Position numbers and translations under genes: made by a program. Under the pieces are notes generated by a model. It saw only the letters and a program-made list of their open reading frames with translations. It had not been told where the DNA came from and searched no databases. From the NCBI RefSeq assembly GCF_028875915.1, contig NZ_JAPEHW010000040.1, positions 1 through 35,027 of the forward strand: DNA of 35,027 nucleotides, in the 5' to 3' direction. Source of the DNA: Pseudoalteromonas sp. G4 (GTDB lineage Bacteria; Pseudomonadota; Gammaproteobacteria; Enterobacterales; Alteromonadaceae). Of the stretch, positions 23,728 to 31,629 are shown one piece after another (the first letter of the stretch is position 1; the number at the start of each line of letters is the position of its first letter).

Positions 23728-25557
23728 ATGGAAAACAACATGGAACATAAAAAAATAAAAATGAGCGCGCTTGCGCTATCAGTTTTAATTGCACTGACTG
23801 CCTGTTCAGATGGCGATGATGGTGCACAAGGCCCAACGGGTGCAACAGGTCAAAATGGCGTAGATGGTACAAATGGTGTTGATGGTTCAGCGGGTAAGCT
23901 TACGCGCCTTGCAACCGTTCCAACGGGCGCAGAAGTGACGGGTATATTTTTATCAGAAGAAGGTGATTTATTCTTTAATGCACAGCACCCAGCAGACAGT
24001 AACACAGTAGCAAATTCAGCAGGTAAAACTTTCCACACAGGTACGGTTGGTGTACTTGCCGGGGTTAACTTTAATAATTTACCTGAAACATTAGTTGATT
24101 CACCAGTACCAGTGAGCGATGCAGAGCGTCAAACTGTAATGAGTGCTTACGGCCAGTACCAAGTGCTAGGTCAAACTGGTGATACTTATGAAGGTAAATT
24201 ACCAAAAGGGCTTGGCCATATTTATTCAATGGTAGGTGATGAGCTTATTCTTGAAAACGATATGCCTGACTTTAACGGCTTTATTCAAACGGGTGCAGGT
24301 AAAGGTTACCTATTCACTAACTGGGAAATGTACCCAGGTGGTATGAGCCGTATGGCTATCGAAAAAGATACTTATGGCAGTTGGAAAGTAACTGATGCCA
24401 TGATGCTTGATTTTGATGGTGTGCACGGCACAGCAGCAAACTGTTTTGGCTCTGTAACGCCTTGGAATACGCCACTGACATCGGAAGAGTGGATTGTAAA
24501 TTCGAAAGTCGATACGACAACGCACCCTGATTGGAATAACCCAGCAGTAATGAACACCGATATCATTGGTTACATGTGGCAGCTGACTGCGCCAGATGCA
24601 CCAAACCCATACCGCTATGGTTATATTGCTGAAGTGCAAAACCCAACATCTAAAGAGCCAACAGTGGTTAAGCATTATGCGCTTGGCCGTTATGAGCATG
24701 AAAATGCGACGGTAATGCCAGATGGTAAAACAGTTTACCTATCACAAGATGATACAGGTGGTGTGTTATTTAAATTTGTTGCCGATACTCCTGAAGATTT
24801 AAGTTCAGGTACGCTTTATGGCGCAAAACTTACTCAAGACGTAGGTCAAAACGACCCAGCAACAACGGGCTTTGATGTGTCGTGGGTAGAATTAGGTCAT
24901 GGCGATAATGCTATGATTGAAGCTTGGATTGCAGACTTTGACGGTATTGGTACAGACCAATTTGTTGAAGGTGAAACAAGCTATATGACAATGGCAGACG
25001 TTGAAGCATGGGCAAATGGCGATGCAACTTACCCAACGGTAGCTAATGGCGGCGGTAAGGTAACAGCAGGTGAGCCAATGGATGACCGTGTTGTATTCCT
25101 TGAGTCTCGTCAGGCTGCACGTTTAAAAGGGGCTACTGCTGAATGGCGCAAACTTGAAGGTATTTCGATTAATACTAAACGCGCGCAAGAAGCTGTTGAA
25201 GGTGTGAATACCATTGACGGCGAAGACATCACTGAAGCGTATGTTTACCTTGCGATTGCAGATTTAGACAACACGCTAATTGATAACGAAGGTGATATTC
25301 AGCTTTCGAGCCGTGTTAAAGATTGTGGTGGTGTTTACCGCGCAAAACTTGAAGCGGGTTATAACATTAGCCGTATCGAACCACTTGTTATGGGCTCAAC
25401 TTATCGCAGTAGCTTATCAGGTGCCGCGCGTTGTGATGTTGACCAACTTTCACAGCCAGATAACGTAATCGTTATGGACGACGGCCGTATCATCATTGGT
25501 GAAGACGGTTTCCAAGAAAACAATACGCTTTGGCTGTATGAGCCAGTGAAAAAATAA
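23728..25557 (+). CDS. phoX: PhoX-family (DUF839) phosphatase-like lipoprotein
   Basis: 609 residues. The signal region ALALSVLIALTACSDGDDG carries a lipobox (LTAC), so it is lipid-anchored rather than Tat-exported like typical PhoX. Directly after it come about eight collagen-like Gly-x-y triplets (GAQGPTGATGQNGVDG...), residues about 35-58. The rest is a PhoX/DUF839 beta-propeller: KGLGHIYSMVGDELIL, FTNWEMYPGG, YEHENATVMPDGKTVYLSQDD, GTLYGAKL, LEGISIN and QPDNVIVMDDGRIIIGEDG. PhoX enzymes are calcium/iron alkaline phosphatases active on phosphomonoesters; catalytic metal ligands were not mapped here, so activity is inferred. It follows a secreted nuclease, as expected for phosphorus scavenging. 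Start could be the ATG at 23728 or 23740. Confidence 0.87.
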   Translation: MENNMEHKKIKMSALALSVLIALTACSDGDDGAQGPTGATGQNGVDGTNGVDGSAGKLTRLATVPTGAEVTGIFLSEEGDLFFNAQHPADSNTVANSAGKTFHTGTVGVLAGVNFNNLPETLVDSPVPVSDAERQTVMSAYGQYQVLGQTGDTYEGKLPKGLGHIYSMVGDELILENDMPDFNGFIQTGAGKGYLFTNWEMYPGGMSRMAIEKDTYGSWKVTDAMMLDFDGVHGTAANCFGSVTPWNTPLTSEEWIVNSKVDTTTHPDWNNPAVMNTDIIGYMWQLTAPDAPNPYRYGYIAEVQNPTSKEPTVVKHYALGRYEHENATVMPDGKTVYLSQDDTGGVLFKFVADTPEDLSSGTLYGAKLTQDVGQNDPATTGFDVSWVELGHGDNAMIEAWIADFDGIGTDQFVEGETSYMTMADVEAWANGDATYPTVANGGGKVTAGEPMDDRVVFLESRQAARLKGATAEWRKLEGISINTKRAQEAVEGVNTIDGEDITEAYVYLAIADLDNTLIDNEGDIQLSSRVKDCGGVYRAKLEAGYNISRIEPLVMGSTYRSSLSGAARCDVDQLSQPDNVIVMDDGRIIIGEDGFQENNTLWLYEPVKK

Positions 25558-25582
25558 GCAATTGTTTTACGAGAAGTGTGAA

Positions 25583-25744
25583 ATACCAATTCACTTAAGT
25601 AGCTGATCATCCTAGCGGACTAAATATCATGCTAACGGCGTTAGAATTTATCGATGTAGAACAACTGCATAAGAAAAATTCTGACTTGTTAGCATTTCAT
25701 TTATTAAGCGCTATCCCTGATAACTTACTAAACAGAATTGGTAT
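25583..25744 (+). mobile_element. 162-bp element with 10-bp terminal inverted repeats (second copy of the element at 1-99)
   Basis: It begins ATACCAATTC (25583-25592) and ends GAATTGGTAT (25735-25744), a perfect 10-bp inverted repeat. Its first 99 bp match the reverse complement of 1-99 with four differences. It fills most of the gap between phoX and the cytochrome gene. An internal ATG at 25629 opens a frame (MLTALEF...) that passes through the right end into the cytochrome gene. No clear target duplication was found. It is probably a MITE or an internally deleted insertion sequence. Confidence 0.8.
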
Positions 25745-25775
25745 AAGCACTTCTCATTTAGTTGGAAGAATGAGT

Positions 25776-27377
25776 ATGAAATACCTAAGCCTTGTACTTG
25801 CTGCGTTTATAACGTTTGCGAGTTTTTGTGTTTTTGCAAAGCAGCCAAGCGCGCTTGATTACATTAAACATAATGAAGTGTATAACCCTGAAGCGGTGAT
25901 CCCACCACAGTGCTACACCAAAACCGAAGGCAAAAATAACCCATGTTATGCCTGTCATCAAACTTATAAGCACAGCGAAAAACGTCCTAACATTATGAAT
26001 GATGGTGACCTACAGGGCGATTATCAGTTTTCAGATGAAGGCATGAATAACAGTTGGAAAAACTTATTTCTTGACCGCTCAGCGCTGATTAAAGGCATAA
26101 GTGATGAAGCGATTATGGCCTATGTGAATCAAGATAATTACACTGAGTTTGCTAAAGCACATCAAACTGCACGGCAAGCAAGCGCCATGGTGATTGAAAA
26201 TTTAGCCACACCAGCAAACGCATTTAACGAATTAGGTGTGGCAAAAGATAACAGCCACTGGGTTGCATTTAACTACAAGCCATTTCCAAGTACCTTTTGG
26301 CCAACCAATGGCTCTACAGGTGATGCGATGATCCGCTTACCTAAGGCTTTTCGAGAATTAAACGGCGAGTTTAATTTAGACGTGTATTTTGCCAACTTAA
26401 GTTTGGTTGAAATGACCATCAAAGATTTAACCATGATTTCAACACCAGAAATCAATGAGCGCATTATTAAGCACGATCTTAATAATGACGGCACCTTGTC
26501 AACGGTGACTGAAATCACAAAACAAGCCTTTTATGTTGGGGATGCAAATAAAACGCCTCTGCATGCCATGCTGTACCCAAAAGGTACTGAATTTTTACAC
26601 ACGGTGCGTTATTTAGGGGTTGATGAAAAAGGTGAGATTTATAATGCTCCGCGCATGAAAGAAGTGCGTTATATGAAAAAGCATGGCTTTAAATCAGCTA
26701 ATAAACTGCGCGGTGCGTATACGCTTGAGGCAAAAGAAAAAGAGTTTGAACAATTACCTAAGACCATTTCAGTCGGTGAGCGCGGTATTGATAACGGCTT
26801 TAGTTGGACTATTAATGGTTACATTGAAGACCAGCAAGGCAAACTTCGTCCGCAGCACTATCAAGAGCTGATGTTTTGCAATGGCTGTCACAAAACCGTT
26901 GGCACGACTATTGACCAAACCTTTTCGTTTCCACGTAAAGTGGAAGGCAAACTCGGTTGGCGTTATATCGACTTAAAAGCGCAAAAAGATGTTCCTACGC
27001 TAGGCGAATCGCAAGGGGAGTTTTTAACGTACCTACAACGCGTTGGCGGCGGTGATGAGTTTAGGCAAAATCAAGAAATGTTACTGCGTTGGTTCGACAG
27101 TGATGGCGCAGTAAAACGCGATAAAGTTACTAACCTTAGCAGCATTTATGAACTGATTATGCCGTCAAAAGAACGCGCGCTTAAACTCAACAAAGCCTAT
27201 AAAACCATAGTGCAAGAGCAAAGCTTCTTATTTGGTCGCGATGCCAATATCAGCAAAGCCAAAAATGTACTCGAACAGGTTGATGACAAGCAAGCGCCAC
27301 TTGCGCCTGAGCATCACCATAAATGGGATATTAGACTTGCATGGTTAATGGGTGAAGACAATGCAGTTCGCCGCTGA
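25776..27377 (+). CDS. Exported c-type cytochrome-like protein with two CxxCH sites
   Basis: 533 residues from the ATG at 25776, which has TTGGAAG at good spacing and begins directly with a signal peptide (MKYLSLVLAAFITFASFCVFA). The frame is open back to an ATG at 25629 inside the mobile element, but that start would bury the signal peptide. Haem-binding CYACH is at about 57-61 and CNGCH at about 368-372; between them lies a large domain without recognised motifs, including DLNNDGTLSTVTE, possibly calcium binding. Family not recognised beyond cytochrome c-like. The next gene overlaps its end and codes for a membrane protein, so the two probably work together in electron transfer at the inner membrane. 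Confidence 0.8.
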   Translation: MKYLSLVLAAFITFASFCVFAKQPSALDYIKHNEVYNPEAVIPPQCYTKTEGKNNPCYACHQTYKHSEKRPNIMNDGDLQGDYQFSDEGMNNSWKNLFLDRSALIKGISDEAIMAYVNQDNYTEFAKAHQTARQASAMVIENLATPANAFNELGVAKDNSHWVAFNYKPFPSTFWPTNGSTGDAMIRLPKAFRELNGEFNLDVYFANLSLVEMTIKDLTMISTPEINERIIKHDLNNDGTLSTVTEITKQAFYVGDANKTPLHAMLYPKGTEFLHTVRYLGVDEKGEIYNAPRMKEVRYMKKHGFKSANKLRGAYTLEAKEKEFEQLPKTISVGERGIDNGFSWTINGYIEDQQGKLRPQHYQELMFCNGCHKTVGTTIDQTFSFPRKVEGKLGWRYIDLKAQKDVPTLGESQGEFLTYLQRVGGGDEFRQNQEMLLRWFDSDGAVKRDKVTNLSSIYELIMPSKERALKLNKAYKTIVQEQSFLFGRDANISKAKNVLEQVDDKQAPLAPEHHHKWDIRLAWLMGEDNAVRR

Positions 27378-28038
27378 ATACCTTATTGCCTGTTTACTGA
27401 TGGGCGCAGCAATTGGCATGGATGTAGCCCTAGTAACAGCGCTTTATAGTACCAAGCTTACGTGCCGTAAAACACGCACGAAATGGATCACCGGCGTGGT
27501 TGGCTCACACACACTTTTACCTATGTGTGGCTATTTACTGAGTTTTTACGGCATCAAATGGCTGCCTTGGCTAACGCCGTTGTTGGGTGTTGTCGCAATT
27601 GGCTTTATTGCAGTGTATTTATATCACGAGATATTTGCCGATGATGAAACCGATCCGCTAGTCGCGACCATTTCGTGGTCGTTGATTGTTGCGGTAAGTT
27701 GGGATGCGCTTTGGTCGGGGCCTGCAAAGTCGGCGCAAGTGGTTGAGTGGCAAACCGTGTTTGTCTGGACATCATTTCTTGTGGTGGGCGCTGTGGTGTA
27801 TCTATTTACCCTTGCTGGGCTTAAAGTTGGCAAGCGCTTAGCGTGCAGGCAAAACAATACGCCATTTGTTTGGCTGTGGCTGCAATACGCGGCAATTGGT
27901 TATTTTGGTTTGCTGGCATTGATGCGCTATACCTTTGCGTTGGATGTACCCGACTGGCAAATCTTTGCGTTAAGCGCGATTATTATTCGCATTGTATTGG
28001 TAAAACAACGGCCGTTATTTTCAACTGTCTTATCGTAA
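27361..28038 (+). CDS. Integral membrane protein coupled to the cytochrome gene
   Basis: 225 residues from the ATG at 27361 (a GTG at 27352 would add three). It overlaps the end of the cytochrome gene, a sign of coupling. Six hydrophobic segments are visible, among them YLIACLLMGAAIGMDVALVTAL, WLPWLTPLLGVVAIGFIAVYLY and VWTSFLVVGAVVYLFTLAGL. The GMD motif in the first helix and a G-S-H in the second recall LysE/MntP-like exporters, but too weakly to assign. Function unknown; a partner of the upstream cytochrome is inferred from position. Confidence 0.75.
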   Translation: MQFAAEYLIACLLMGAAIGMDVALVTALYSTKLTCRKTRTKWITGVVGSHTLLPMCGYLLSFYGIKWLPWLTPLLGVVAIGFIAVYLYHEIFADDETDPLVATISWSLIVAVSWDALWSGPAKSAQVVEWQTVFVWTSFLVVGAVVYLFTLAGLKVGKRLACRQNNTPFVWLWLQYAAIGYFGLLALMRYTFALDVPDWQIFALSAIIIRIVLVKQRPLFSTVLS

Positions 28039-28084
28039 TTGCTTTTTGATTTATTAGCAACACCCGCAGCAACAATCGTGCTTG

Positions 28085-28573
28085 TTAACTTGCGTTAACT
28101 AACGCCTCACTCACATGCATTTGACGAAATTGGTTGGGAGTAATACCTGTTTCGCTTTTAAACGCGCGGCTAAATGGCCCTACAGAAGCAAACCCGCTTT
28201 CAAGGCTAACCACTAATACCGACCAATCTTGTTTAGTCGTATCGGCCAATAACTCTTTGGCGTGCGCAATACGCAGCCCATTTATGTACTGATTGAAATT
28301 TTTATCGCTAATGTGCGTTTTTAACGCACGGCTAACACGGTATTCAGGCACATCTAAGTGACGAGCTACATCTGCGACCTTGAGATTAGTGTGTAAATAA
28401 GGATTCGTTTTCAATTAATTGACTAATTTTCGCTGCAAGTAACAGGTCACTGTCGAAAATAGGTAGAGATACTTTTGTCGCACCTCAAAAAAGTGGCAAC
28501 AGTCAGCTGAAAAAAAACGTATTCCCGACGGAATTTTTAGTGGAACAGACAGCCCGATAGCGAAAATGTTGTC
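28085..28573 (-). pseudogene. Decayed AraC-family regulator; only the C-terminal HTH remains in frame
   Basis: The frame at 28085-28414 (from a TTG) gives an AraC/XylS double helix-turn-helix domain: NLKVADVARHLDVPEYRVSRAL, INGLRIAHAKELL and FASVGPFSRAFKSETGITPNQF. Directly upstream on the same strand another frame reads VSLPIFDSDLLLAAKISQLIE, the usual sequence before such a domain. Joining them needs one A removed from the AAAA run at about 28406-28410. Further up, FAIGLSVPLK...HFFEVRQ lies in the first frame again, which needs one base added near 28473. The two shifts cancel. The N-terminal part is not recognisable as a complete domain, so this is more than a single error: a pseudogene in decay. 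Confidence 0.7.
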
Positions 28574-28704
28574 TTACACCATTAACTTTGGAGCTGACTT
28601 TATAAATACGAGTAAGGGTTTAGGATTTAGTATTTCGTAAAATGCTTTATAAGTTTTGCATCTGTATTGGAGTTTATAAAATCAAAGCGGTTATTTATAT
28701 TTTT

Positions 28705-28798
28705 AAATGCTCACGGTGACATTAGTGAAAAGTATGAAGGCAACGAATGTCTGTGTGTCATTGCACTTATACATACTAAGTCAATTATGTGAGCATTT
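28705..28798. repeat. Long-range inverted repeat
   Basis: AAATGCTCAC (28705-28714) and GTGAGCATTT (28789-28798) are perfect inverted copies 74 bp apart. They lie in the gap downstream of the SDR gene. They could be ends of a small element or a stem of a larger RNA structure; nothing else supports either. Confidence 0.35.
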
Positions 28799-28815
28799 GA
28801 TTTATCAGTTGTTTT

Positions 28816-29538
28816 TTAATCTGTTAAGGTTTCAAAAATTGCATTATCCCATACAACTTTATCTTTTAAGCTTTCAGACATAGGGTCGGGGAATACGACT
28901 TCTGAATTACTTTCAATGCCTTGAATCACTGAATTGGCGATTGACTCTGGTGTGACTTTTTCGACATCTAAGTTTTGTGTCATCGCAGTGTCCACATAAC
29001 CAGGGTAAACACCCATAACAGTCACATTTGAATCTTTACAGTCTAATCGTAGACCTTTTGTTAAAAAATGAGCTGCAGCTTTTGATGCGCAATAAGTACC
29101 TAATTTATTAACTAAAACGAAACCACCTATTGATAACACATTGATTAGTAATGCCTCTGACTTTTCCTTAAGATGAGGTAGGAAATAATGTGATACATAA
29201 TGAGTACCGTGATAATTTACTCGCATCTCAAACTCTGCTGCTTTAAGTGTATCTGCATCTGAAAATGACTTTGCAAATTCTACACCTGCATTATTAACTA
29301 CTATATCCGCATCTGAACACCGTAAAATTGCCTCTTCCACATATTCTGGTTGAGTGACATCTAATTTTATAGGTTCAATCAAAGTGGGAGAAGTTAATGG
29401 TTCAAAATCTAAATCTCTATCGTTTAAATAGGTGACATAAACTTTTTTTGCGCCTTTGTTACTTAATGCTTTGGTCAAGGCCCAACCTATGCCGCCTGTA
29501 CCACCTGTAATAAATATTACTTTACCTGAAATATCCAT
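28816..29538 (-). CDS. Short-chain dehydrogenase/reductase (SDR), classical type
   Basis: 240 residues, cytosolic NAD(P)-dependent oxidoreductase. The cofactor motif TGGTGGIG is at 11-18, NNAG at 82-85, and the catalytic set S136 (LSIGG), Y149 and K153 (YCASK) is complete. Substrate unknown. The gene stands isolated among decayed sequence (AraC remnant, galE stump) and is more AT-rich than the genes to its left, so it may be acquired or the survivor of a lost cluster. Start: ATG at 29538; GGAG occurs about 7 nt upstream. Confidence 0.88.
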   Translation of the reverse strand: MDISGKVIFITGGTGGIGWALTKALSNKGAKKVYVTYLNDRDLDFEPLTSPTLIEPIKLDVTQPEYVEEAILRCSDADIVVNNAGVEFAKSFSDADTLKAAEFEMRVNYHGTHYVSHYFLPHLKEKSEALLINVLSIGGFVLVNKLGTYCASKAAAHFLTKGLRLDCKDSNVTVMGVYPGYVDTAMTQNLDVEKVTPESIANSVIQGIESNSEVVFPDPMSESLKDKVVWDNAIFETLTD

Positions 29539-29839
29539 TTCTATACTCCAATTAGCTCAGTTAGTGACTTTAACTAAGTGATTATTTTTTGATTTAATAT
29601 CTGTTGTAAAATTGCACTAGGTGGTTCGCTACTTGCCAAAACATAAAGCTACGCGTTTCTTGTGTTGCAGAACCAAAAAGTCCACGTTTTTGGCCATAAC
29701 AGACAAGCATTGATGATAAGTATAAGATTCAATATTTTGATCAGTACGACTCCAATAATGAATTTGCAAATTTTAAACATAAAGGGCTAAGCTCACTGAT
29801 AATTCAATGAGTTTTTGTCTCTTTATGAAATAACTAAAT

Positions 29840-29977
29840 CTACGAGGGTTTGTTGAGAAATTTTTGACTTGGATTACTCAAGCTGTTTAGCAACATACCT
29901 GAATAATTTTGTTTCAATAATTGCAGAGCTGTATGTGATCCTATATACCCTGCAGTGCCTTTTACTAATATAGTCAT
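29840..29977 (-). pseudogene. galE: 5' remnant of UDP-glucose 4-epimerase (galE)
   Basis: From an ATG at 29977 with AAGGAAAG upstream, the frame reads MTILVKGTAGYIGSHTALQL and then LKQNYS...NSLSNPSQKF before a stop at 29840. Intact GalE starts with (V)TGGxGYIGSHT, the NAD-binding loop, so the match is clear over about 35 residues. The loop is damaged (TGG to KGT), and the remaining 300 or so residues are missing. The ribosome binding site and start survive, so a short peptide may still be made. Loss of this galE copy suggests a former sugar-nucleotide or polysaccharide gene cluster here. Confidence 0.8.
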
Positions 29978-30245
29978 TAACTTTCCTTATTAATATGAAC
30001 TATTAGATTCCCGCAATTGTACCTTTATTATAGCTTTAGGCAATTTTTAATTTAATTTAATGTTTATTAATTTGTTATATCGACGGCAAACTTACAGATA
30101 AATACGCCTTGTGTTTAATTTTAAACCTAAATCAAATTAATATAGATACTAAAAAATTGGAATTATTAAGAAAAGTTAAAGTAAGTATATATCGAGTACA
30201 AACAGCCGTGACAAAAGCAAGAAGCACACAGAAGGCAAAACTGTT

Positions 30246-30265
30246 CTGAAGATGACTTCAGTTTT
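30246..30265 (+). terminator. Terminator-like hairpin in the gene-free region
   Basis: CTGAAG, ATGA, CTTCAG, TTTT. A short stem with a T4 tail, and no intact gene upstream on the plus strand. It may be left over from a lost gene. Confidence 0.4.
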
Positions 30266-30532
30266 CGTTACCTTACTCTTGGCTTAGCTATGACAGTTCG
30301 TGATTAATTCATGGTGGGGATGCCATCAACTTCCGAATGCTACAAGTATTACGTTAAAGCCTTGTTTGCGTAATTTATTTCTGATCACATGATAACCAGC
30401 GTTGCAACAGACTTCCGTTTAAACTCTACTGTGTAATGACTATTCTTTCGGTTTGTCGTATGACACTTTAACAATTGGAATTTATTTTTAAAGTGTTTTG
30501 TTTAATCGGTTTAATAGTCAAATTTCAGACAC

Positions 30533-30571
30533 AAAAAAGCGCAACCAAGGGGCGATTCATTAGTTGCGCTT
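30533..30571 (-). terminator. Terminator of the FHA gene
   Basis: On the minus strand AAGCGCAAC pairs with GTTGCGCTT (30563-30571 and 30537-30545) around a 17-nt loop, followed by TTTTTT. It lies 38 bp after the FHA gene stop. Confidence 0.75.
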
Positions 30572-30608
30572 GCTCACATTGAGCAGTGCGAGGGCACGTT
30601 AAACGGTT

Positions 30609-31532
30609 TTAAGCTACTTTGCTTTGTGCAATATTAATCGTGTTGCACTGCAAGCGAATTTCGCCGCGGCGTCTAGCAATAATATCAACGTCTAAATTTA
30701 GTTTTTTCGCCGCAGTATGCAGCTGCTTTCTAAAACGATAAAACTGCGTGTTGATATGGGTTTCTTCCATACGTGTTTGGCGCATTAACAGGCTTTTATC
30801 AAGCCAACCCGCTTCGCTGTCGGGTACGTTGTTTTGTTTGTCTTCCACGTATTTACGCGCCAGTAATAACACCAAGTAGTGGTGCGTTCTGTCTTCTAAA
30901 TCAATTGATTGACCGTCAATATTTAAAAGCACACCAACGTGCTCTTCGTTTTGGCTTACTGTAAAGTTCACATCTACGGTGTGTTCGGCGGTCTGTTCGC
31001 ACTCTTGTGTCGCGTCAATGTCGCTTGGCGCAATTAAAATATATTGATTGCCTTGGTAACGCACTAAATCGCCGTTATGAATGGCTTTAACATTACCTTC
31101 TTGCTCAAGTAACCATTGGCCAGAGAGCGTTTGGCTGATCATTTGTTCTTGGTCATCGCAATTAAGCATGTTTACGTGGTGGTTGAGGGCAAAGTCACTC
31201 ACACTTTCATTGGTGCTTTTTAAAAATGGACATGGCTGCTCTAAACTCGAAACTTGCCATTTTACGCTTTCGCTATCGCCAAACTGCACAACATCATTTA
31301 TTTTTAAGTCGTGTTTGATGTTTTTAGCAACGCGTTTGCCATTAATGTAAGTACCGTTGGCACTGATGTCTTGTAAAAACCAATTACCTTGTTGCCATTC
31401 AATTAAACAGTGGCTACGTGAAACCGCAGTTTCTCTAATTAAGGTGTGTGCTGTTTCTGGGTGACGGCCCACAATATGATGGTCGCGTAGCTGAATTGTT
31501 TGCTCTGTAACCGAATTTATAAATGTACCCAT
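30609..31532 (-). CDS. FHA-domain protein with C-terminal winged-helix-like region
   Basis: 307 residues, cytosolic. The FHA domain (about 1-95) has the phosphothreonine-binding residues G22-R23, S38-R39-S40-H41 and N59-G60-T61 (SRSHCLIEW, ANGTYINGKRV). A middle region without motifs leads to a C-terminal part (about 200-300) with HHYLVLLLARKYVEDK and LLMRQTRMEETHINTQFYRFRKQL, ending IARRRGEIRL. This is like the winged-helix output domain of transcriptional regulators (helix, long recognition helix, beta wing). It is divergent from a Ser/Thr kinase gene with 97 bp between, so it is a likely kinase substrate or reader that may act on DNA. GAGGGTG precedes the ATG. Confidence 0.85.
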   Translation of the reverse strand: MGTFINSVTEQTIQLRDHHIVGRHPETAHTLIRETAVSRSHCLIEWQQGNWFLQDISANGTYINGKRVAKNIKHDLKINDVVQFGDSESVKWQVSSLEQPCPFLKSTNESVSDFALNHHVNMLNCDDQEQMISQTLSGQWLLEQEGNVKAIHNGDLVRYQGNQYILIAPSDIDATQECEQTAEHTVDVNFTVSQNEEHVGVLLNIDGQSIDLEDRTHHYLVLLLARKYVEDKQNNVPDSEAGWLDKSLLMRQTRMEETHINTQFYRFRKQLHTAAKKLNLDVDIIARRRGEIRLQCNTINIAQSKVA

Positions 31533-31629
31533 TTCACCCTCATATCAACGCTTGTATTGAAATCTTTTGCCGTTATTATGTGATGTAATTCTGCTTAATT
31601 ACAATGACCAATAACAAAAGCTTCGTATT

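Larger units (their letters stand above)
29539..30608. other. About 1 kb without an intact gene; gene remnants
   Basis: This AT-rich stretch has no ORF of normal length. On the minus strand it holds a galE 5' stump (separate entry). Short coding-like pieces include one at about 29620-29770 (reads such as YHQCLSVMAKNVDFLVLQ or, one frame on, QKRGLFGSATQETRSF) and one at about 30310-30400 (YHVIRNKLRKQGFNVILVAF). Their families were not recognised. A terminator-like hairpin lies at 30246-30265 and a terminator at 30537-30571. It reads as a former gene block that has been lost. Confidence 0.6.

Noticed and set aside
24310..24699. 129-residue ORF antisense to phoX
   Set aside because: Shadow ORF rich in Cys, His and Trp with no sensible pattern.
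28054..28098. Cysteine tail KHDCCCGCC on the minus strand after the AraC remnant
   Set aside because: Striking metal-site-like sequence, but the frame is only 14 codons, without a start, and opens after a stop. Most likely chance or a further scrap of decayed gene.
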